64,000 bases of DNA, from positions 2,999,312-3,063,311 of the forward strand of contig NZ_CP025025.1 in assembly GCF_002874535.1 (NCBI RefSeq). The letters are read 5' to 3'. Under the pieces are notes generated by a model, which was given only the letters and a program-made list of their open reading frames with translations, searched no databases and was not told the origin of the DNA. The stretch comes from Mesobacillus jeotgali (GTDB lineage: Bacteria > Bacillota > Bacilli > Bacillales > Cytobacillaceae). Shown here piece after piece: positions 62,412 to 64,000 of this stretch. The stretch's first letter is position 1. Every line of letters starts with the position of its first letter. The position numbers and the translations under genes were made by a program.

Positions 62412-64000
62412 CTATTTCTGTTCTCCCAAAACGTACTCAGCGATGTTTACTGCATGGTCGCCGATTCGCTCAAGGTTACTGATGATGTCAACGAACACGA
62501 TTCCTGCCTGTCCAGTACACTGTCCTTCGTTCATGCGAAGGATATGCTGCTTTCTAAGCGTTCGTTCCATTCTGTCAATCTCATCCTCTTTTGTGACTAC
62601 TGCTCTGGCTGTATCAGGGTTCTTCTGGTCCAATGCCTGAAGCGCTTCTTCAACAGTACTTACAGTCAGGTTGAACATGACTTCCAGGTCTTCCATAGCC
62701 GTATCGGTCATCTTAACTTTATTCGCCTGCTGATACTCGATTAGTTCAACGATATTTTCGAAGTGGTCCCCGATTCTTTCAATATCCCGGACTGTATCGA
62801 TCAGCATGCTGTGTTCTTCAGATTCATGCTCTGATAAAGAGCTAGTTGCGAGGTCGACTAGATAATCCGTAATTTTGCGGTCAAGATTATTAATTGCTTC
62901 CTCTAACTGGTATGCATTAGAAGAATGCTTTGTATTTTTCGTTTTAAGGAATTCATTTGTTTCTTCAAGTCCCTTAAGGGCAAACTTACCCATGCGCAGG
63001 ACTTCTTCCTTCGCCTGTCCCAGCGCAATCGAAGGTGATTGCTCGATGAATACCGGATCAAGGTGCTGAGCCTTATACTCGACAATAGAATCCTCGCCAG
63101 GAATCAACTTTGTCACAATCAATGCCAGTACTGCTACAAAAGGCAGCTGGATCAGTGTATTAGTCGTGTTGAAAATCCCGTGGGCAAATGCAATTGTCAT
63201 TTCAGGATTAAGCGAAAGATTATCCCTGATGATTTCAATTAAAGCAGTAAAAGGTTTTAACAATATTAAAAATAAAGTGGTTCCTATTAAGTTGAATAAT
63301 ACATGTGTTGCTGCAGCTCTTTTGGCAGCTATAGAAGTGCCAATCGCTGCAAGAACTGCGGTAATGGTTGTACCAACATTATCTCCAAATAATACCGGAA
63401 GGGCACCATTAAGGTTAATCAGATTCTCGGCATGCAAGCCTTGCAGAATACCAATCGTCGCACTTGAACTTTGGACGATAACCGTGAAGACTGTACCGAT
63501 AACAACCCCCAGGAAAGGATTTGAGCTAAGCTCTACTGTCAATTCATGGAAGGATTCGAGGCTACGAAGCGGCTTCATTCCACCACTCATCAATTCGAGT
63601 CCGTAAAACAAGGCACCAAATCCGAATACGATTTGTCCGATATTATGTACCTTTTTACTTTTAAAGAAAAATAATAGAATAGAACCAACTGCAATAATTG
63701 GCAAAGCATATTCACCAACATCAATACCGATGATAAACGCAGTAATCGTGGTACCGATGTTAGCACCCATAATAACCCCAATTGCCTGGCGCAGCGTCAT
63801 GAACCCGGCACTTACTAATCCAACCGTAATAACTGTGGTTGCTGAACTACTCTGGACTAATACAGTTACAATCAGACCAGCTAGAACACCCATGATCGGG
63901 TTAGTCGTAAAGCGGTCAAGAACATCACGCAATCTATCCCCGGCTGACTTCTGTAAACCATCACCCATGAATTTAATGCCGTATAAGAAGATACCAAGTC
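62412..64000 (-). CDS. Na/Pi-cotransporter family protein with PhoU-like domain, 5' truncated
   Basis: At least 528 aa are visible, and the start lies beyond the right edge (the frame is open to the last base, reading LGIFLYGIKFMGDG). Two repeats with the QSSSATT and QSSSATI motifs are those of NaPi-IIb-type transporters (PF02690). The C-terminal 200 residues form a PhoU-like helical bundle with IERIGDHFENIVELI and LERIGDHAVNIAEYV. It probably imports phosphate with sodium, or acts in phosphate homeostasis. No PhoP box can be seen because its promoter is outside. Confidence 0.9.
   Translation of the reverse strand, partial: LGIFLYGIKFMGDGLQKSAGDRLRDVLDRFTTNPIMGVLAGLIVTVLVQSSSATTVITVGLVSAGFMTLRQAIGVIMGANIGTTITAFIIGIDVGEYALPIIAVGSILLFFFKSKKVHNIGQIVFGFGALFYGLELMSGGMKPLRSLESFHELTVELSSNPFLGVVIGTVFTVIVQSSSATIGILQGLHAENLINLNGALPVLFGDNVGTTITAVLAAIGTSIAAKRAAATHVLFNLIGTTLFLILLKPFTALIEIIRDNLSLNPEMTIAFAHGIFNTTNTLIQLPFVAVLALIVTKLIPGEDSIVEYKAQHLDPVFIEQSPSIALGQAKEEVLRMGKFALKGLEETNEFLKTKNTKHSSNAYQLEEAINNLDRKITDYLVDLATSSLSEHESEEHSMLIDTVRDIERIGDHFENIVELIEYQQANKVKMTDTAMEDLEVMFNLTVSTVEEALQALDQKNPDTARAVVTKEDEIDRMERTLRKQHILRMNEGQCTGQAGIVFVDIISNLERIGDHAVNIAEYVLGEQK

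Overview
The window is chromosomal DNA from a spore-forming, competence-gene-bearing member of the Bacillaceae (a Bacillus/Mesobacillus-type organism; inferred from gene content and moderate to low GC). Gene order closely follows the spoIIIA - yqh - gcv - comG - yqg - pst - sodA segment of the Bacillus subtilis chromosome as I remember it. Most genes lie on the minus strand. I see no prophage, plasmid, insertion sequence or CRISPR array.

Layout. 1-397 is the tail of a chemotaxis-type protein. 436-5578 is the complete eight-gene spoIIIA operon (AA to AH, minus) behind a good sigma-E promoter. 5794-7240 has a small ORF, a SIMPL-domain protein and a rhodanese lipoprotein. 7643-13087 holds efp, a proline peptidase, aroQ, yqhR, yqhP, a patatin-like protein and spore photoproduct lyase. 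13186-15993 is a B12-type ribonucleotide reductase gene (nrdJ) split by a 249-nt ORF-less group I intron. 16350-22222 holds lipM, yqhL and gcvT-gcvPA-gcvPB under a tandem glycine riboswitch. 22699-25391 holds yqhH, yqhG and yqzE. 25433-29948 is aroK and the complete comGA-GG competence pilus operon. A tRNA-Gln follows. 30428-50323 is the yqg region: mgsR, a cysteine-rich ArsR-like regulator, yqgX, an LtaS paralogue, glucokinase, a SpoVAF-like germination channel, the rhomboid protease GluP, lactate dehydrogenase, rpmG and a three-gene glycosyltransferase/DUF4912 cluster. 51594-56070 is pstSCAB-phoU with a four-repeat PhoP box. Then come pbpA, yqgE, sodA, an Fnr-type regulator, yqgC, and a Na/Pi cotransporter cut by the right edge.

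Functional themes. Sporulation and germination are served by spoIIIA, splB, SpoVAF and YqhR (the SpoVAF partner FigP). Glycine cleavage and lipoate attachment are neighbours (gcv and lipM). Phosphate is handled by Pst/PhoU and a PhoU-domain Na/Pi transporter. Redox and oxygen functions include sodA, Fnr, MgsR and two rhodaneses.

The most notable observations are the nrdJ group I intron next to the presumed radical-cysteine codon; a seven-copy 52-bp array of overlapping inverted repeats between yqhL and gcvPB; apparent non-canonical start codons (ATT for spoIIIAD and comGA, ATA for comGG), each with a well-placed ribosome binding site and each restoring the expected protein length; and a terminator-like hairpin directly in front of the aroQ ribosome binding site. 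No wholly new multi-gene system is evident.
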